A stretch of DNA of 13,414 bases from a bacterium (GTDB taxonomy: Bacteria; SZUA-79; Acidulodesulfobacterales; Acidulodesulfobacteraceae): the NCBI GenBank assembly GCA_021799935.1, contig JAJYZM010000006.1:1-13414 (forward strand). The letters are read 5' to 3'. A program made the translations under genes and the position numbers. Of the stretch, positions 13,236-13,414 are shown one piece after another. The notes beneath the pieces are model-generated. The model was not told the origin of the DNA. It saw only the letters and a list, made by a program, of their open reading frames with translations, and searched no databases. Numbering within the stretch: position 1 is the first letter of the stretch; each line of letters starts with the position of its first letter.

Positions 13236-13278
13236 GCCAAACGGAAATAAAAAAATAGATATGTTCCGCGTAATTTAA

Positions 13279-13309
13279 TTTACAATTATATAATTATATA
13301 AAGTATTAT
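13279..13309 (+). promoter_or_regulatory. Weak candidate promoter of tRNA-Ser
   Basis: TTTACA (13279-13284, 5/6) and TATTAT (13304-13309, 5/6) are 19 bases apart, a longer spacer than optimal. The start point would lie just before the tRNA 5' end at 13319. The surrounding AT-rich sequence makes chance matches likely. Confidence 0.25.
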
Positions 13310-13318
13310 TTTTTATAC

Positions 13319-13414
13319 GGAGAGATGGCCGAGTCCGGTTGAAGGCGATTGACTCGAAATCAACGGAGTTCAGCGAAGCTCATTGTAGGCGTAAGCTTAC
13401 CGGGGGTTCGGACG
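13319..13414 (+). tRNA. tRNA-Ser(CGA), 3' end cut by window edge
   Basis: The gene begins with acceptor strand GGAGAGA, then TG and a GCC...GGC D-stem enclosing GAGTCCGGTTGAA. The anticodon arm is ATTGA-CTCGAAA-TCAAC, with CGA at 13355-13357, reading UCG serine codons. The GGAGAGATGGCCGAG opening is characteristic of bacterial tRNA-Ser. The region between the anticodon stem and the T-stem is 37 bases (13365-13401), far longer than the usual class II variable arm. It can form two hairpins, GAGTTC/GAAGCTC with a bulge (13367-13382) and GTAGGC-GTAA-GCTTAC. The closing pair of the anticodon stem is A-C, and the T-loop reads TTCGG where TTCRA is expected. The 3' acceptor strand is outside the window. 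It may be a variant or degraded tRNA, or contain end-of-contig errors. Confidence 0.72.

Noticed and set aside
13242..13268. Terminator after the thioredoxin-like gene (CGGAA/TTCCG)
   Set aside because: Only 5 bp with a 17-base AT-rich loop and no T run.

Overview
The window is AT-rich Gram-negative bacterial DNA. Its genes include an LPS Kdo transferase (waaA), a type II secretion system (T2SS) whose GspN and GspM types resemble those of deltaproteobacteria/Desulfobacterota, a molybdopterin cofactor gene (mobB) and a cluster-rich ferredoxin. The left edge carries the N-terminus of a plasma-membrane-type proton-pumping P-type ATPase. Together these suggest an anaerobic or microaerobic Desulfobacterota-like organism, perhaps acid-adapted. 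That placement is inference from gene content and base composition only.

Layout, left to right. A truncated P-type ATPase gene (minus strand, 1-219) diverges from a tightly packed operon, mobB - dusB - four-cluster ferredoxin (371-2962). The 151-bp divergent spacer holds an extended -10 promoter and a perfect 8-bp inverted repeat over the predicted start point. A CBS-pair protein (3099-3698) and an HPP-family membrane protein (3752-4300) follow; these two domains are often fused, but here they are neighbouring genes. Overlapping the last 29 bases of the HPP gene, with no signal peptide and no ribosome binding site, begins a 406-codon Asn/Ser/Thr-rich frame that looks like the 5'-truncated remainder of an exported beta-propeller-like protein. 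A clear hairpin terminator (5528-5560) closes this region.

The T2SS block starts at a very good sigma70-type promoter (5618-5646) and reads gspG - gspF - gspN - a GspH-like pseudopilin on the plus strand (5669-8804). gspK is on the opposite strand (8810-9847), ending 5 bases from the gspH-like stop. gspM follows after a divergent, operator-like spacer (10086-10694), then waaA (10715-12076). No gspC, D, E, I, J or L is present, so the machinery is split over several loci.

The right part has a 592-base gap between waaA and a membrane-anchored thioredoxin (TlpA/ResA type). It is not empty. It holds a short transcription unit (promoter, 29-codon frame, strong hairpin whose base coincides with the stop codon), an A-tract palindrome, and a promoter overlapped by two 16-bp direct repeats spaced exactly 21 bp apart. 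The window ends inside a tRNA-Ser(CGA) gene with an unusually long variable region.

The functional links are secretion across the outer membrane (T2SS plus a possible exported substrate), envelope biogenesis (waaA), periplasmic thiol redox (the thioredoxin) and Mo-cofactor/iron-sulfur metabolism (mobB, ferredoxin). I did not recognise a wholly new defence or metabolic system. The most unusual elements are the truncated secreted-protein frame, the short leader-like unit with its terminator, the direct-repeat operator and the odd tRNA-Ser.
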